A DNA stretch of 5,891 nucleotides, taken from positions 1 to 5,891 of the forward strand of contig JADGOF010000158.1 of assembly GCA_017883105.1 (NCBI GenBank), in the 5' to 3' direction. Origin of the DNA: Acidimicrobiales bacterium. GTDB lineage: Bacteria; Actinomycetota; Acidimicrobiia; Acidimicrobiales; RAAP-2. Shown piece by piece: positions 5,670 through 5,891 of this stretch. Position numbers and translations under genes: made by a program. Positions within the stretch are counted from its first letter, which is position 1. The number at the start of each line of letters is the position of its first letter. A model generated the notes under the pieces. The model did no database searches. It was not told where the DNA came from and worked only from the letters and a program-made list of their open reading frames with translations.

Positions 5670-5891
5670 CCGGGGAGCACCGCCACCGCTCCGACGCCCT
5701 TGACCCAGGCCAGCAGCCCCCGCATGGCGTGCATCCGGTTGGCGGCCTGGGCCCAGACAACGCTGTGCGGACCGTCGACCACCCCGGCGCTGATCTCCTC
5801 GCCCCGGTGGGCGGGCAGGCAGTGGAGCACCACCGCGTGGTCGGCCGCCCGGGCCAGCAACGCCTCGTCCACCATGAAGCCGGCGAACGCC
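5666..5891 (-). CDS. argF: Ornithine carbamoyltransferase, C-terminal part (5' end outside window)
   Basis: Only the last 74 or so codons are visible, entering in frame from the right edge. The enzyme makes citrulline from ornithine and carbamoyl phosphate. Diagnostic is the ornithine-loop/active-site segment VVLHCLPAHRGEEIS, whose HCLP Cys contacts ornithine in the family, followed by the C-terminal helix with QAANRMHAMRGLL, which matches the usual QAENRLHAQKALL. The segment ahead of it (AFAGFMVDEALL) fits the family upstream, so the internal ATG at 5875 is not a real start. The stop overlaps the argR start by 4 bases. The 5' portion, including the carbamoyl phosphate STRT motif, lies beyond 5891. 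Confidence 0.95.
   Translation of the reverse strand, partial: AFAGFMVDEALLARAADHAVVLHCLPAHRGEEISAGVVDGPHSVVWAQAANRMHAMRGLLAWVKGVGAVAVLPG

Noticed and set aside
1..5891. CRISPR array, insertion sequence, prophage or attachment site
   Set aside because: No regularly spaced repeats, transposase, integrase or terminal inverted repeats were seen. The content is core metabolism plus a regulatory operon.

Overview
This window is high-GC and compact. It looks like chromosomal DNA from an actinobacterium. That is inferred from three things: base composition, the argF-argR-argG-argH gene order typical of actinobacterial argCJBDFRGH clusters, and a neighbouring ECF sigma / zinc-finger anti-sigma pair with a Yx(FWY)xxD-motif lipoprotein. 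A deep-branching class such as Acidimicrobiia is possible, but the sequence alone does not settle it. Every convincing gene lies on the minus strand, so transcription runs from high to low coordinates.

Region 5891-2489 is the distal half of an arginine biosynthesis operon. It holds the C-terminus of ornithine carbamoyltransferase (argF, cut by the window edge), the arginine repressor (argR), argininosuccinate synthase (argG) and argininosuccinate lyase (argH). Each of the three junctions is a 4-base ATGA stop/start overlap, so the genes are probably translationally coupled. Together ArgF, ArgG and ArgH convert ornithine through citrulline and argininosuccinate to arginine plus fumarate, and ArgR senses the product. 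ArgR carries an unusual basic C-terminal tail of about 33 residues.

Region 2488-2136 is a gap of about 350 bases without a convincing gene. Its part near the lipoprotein gene holds an imperfect 31-bp inverted repeat, a possible ECF-type promoter, three copies of a 7-mer and a small UUCG-capped hairpin. No classic intrinsic terminator was seen after argH.

Region 2135-264 is a three-gene module: a secreted lipoprotein with two Yx(FWY)xxD motifs, an ECF (SigL-like) sigma factor, and a single-pass zinc-finger anti-sigma factor. The genes are 4 nt apart and then overlapping, so they are probably one autoregulated signalling unit that senses something at the cell surface.

Region 263-1 has no gene. 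It carries a strong leftward sigma-A-type promoter (perfect TTGACA, 17-bp spacer). The DNA downstream of it folds on paper into three successive hairpins, one capped by a GNRA-type tetraloop. This could be a structured 5' leader or small RNA for whatever lies beyond the left edge, and it is the best candidate for something undescribed in this window.
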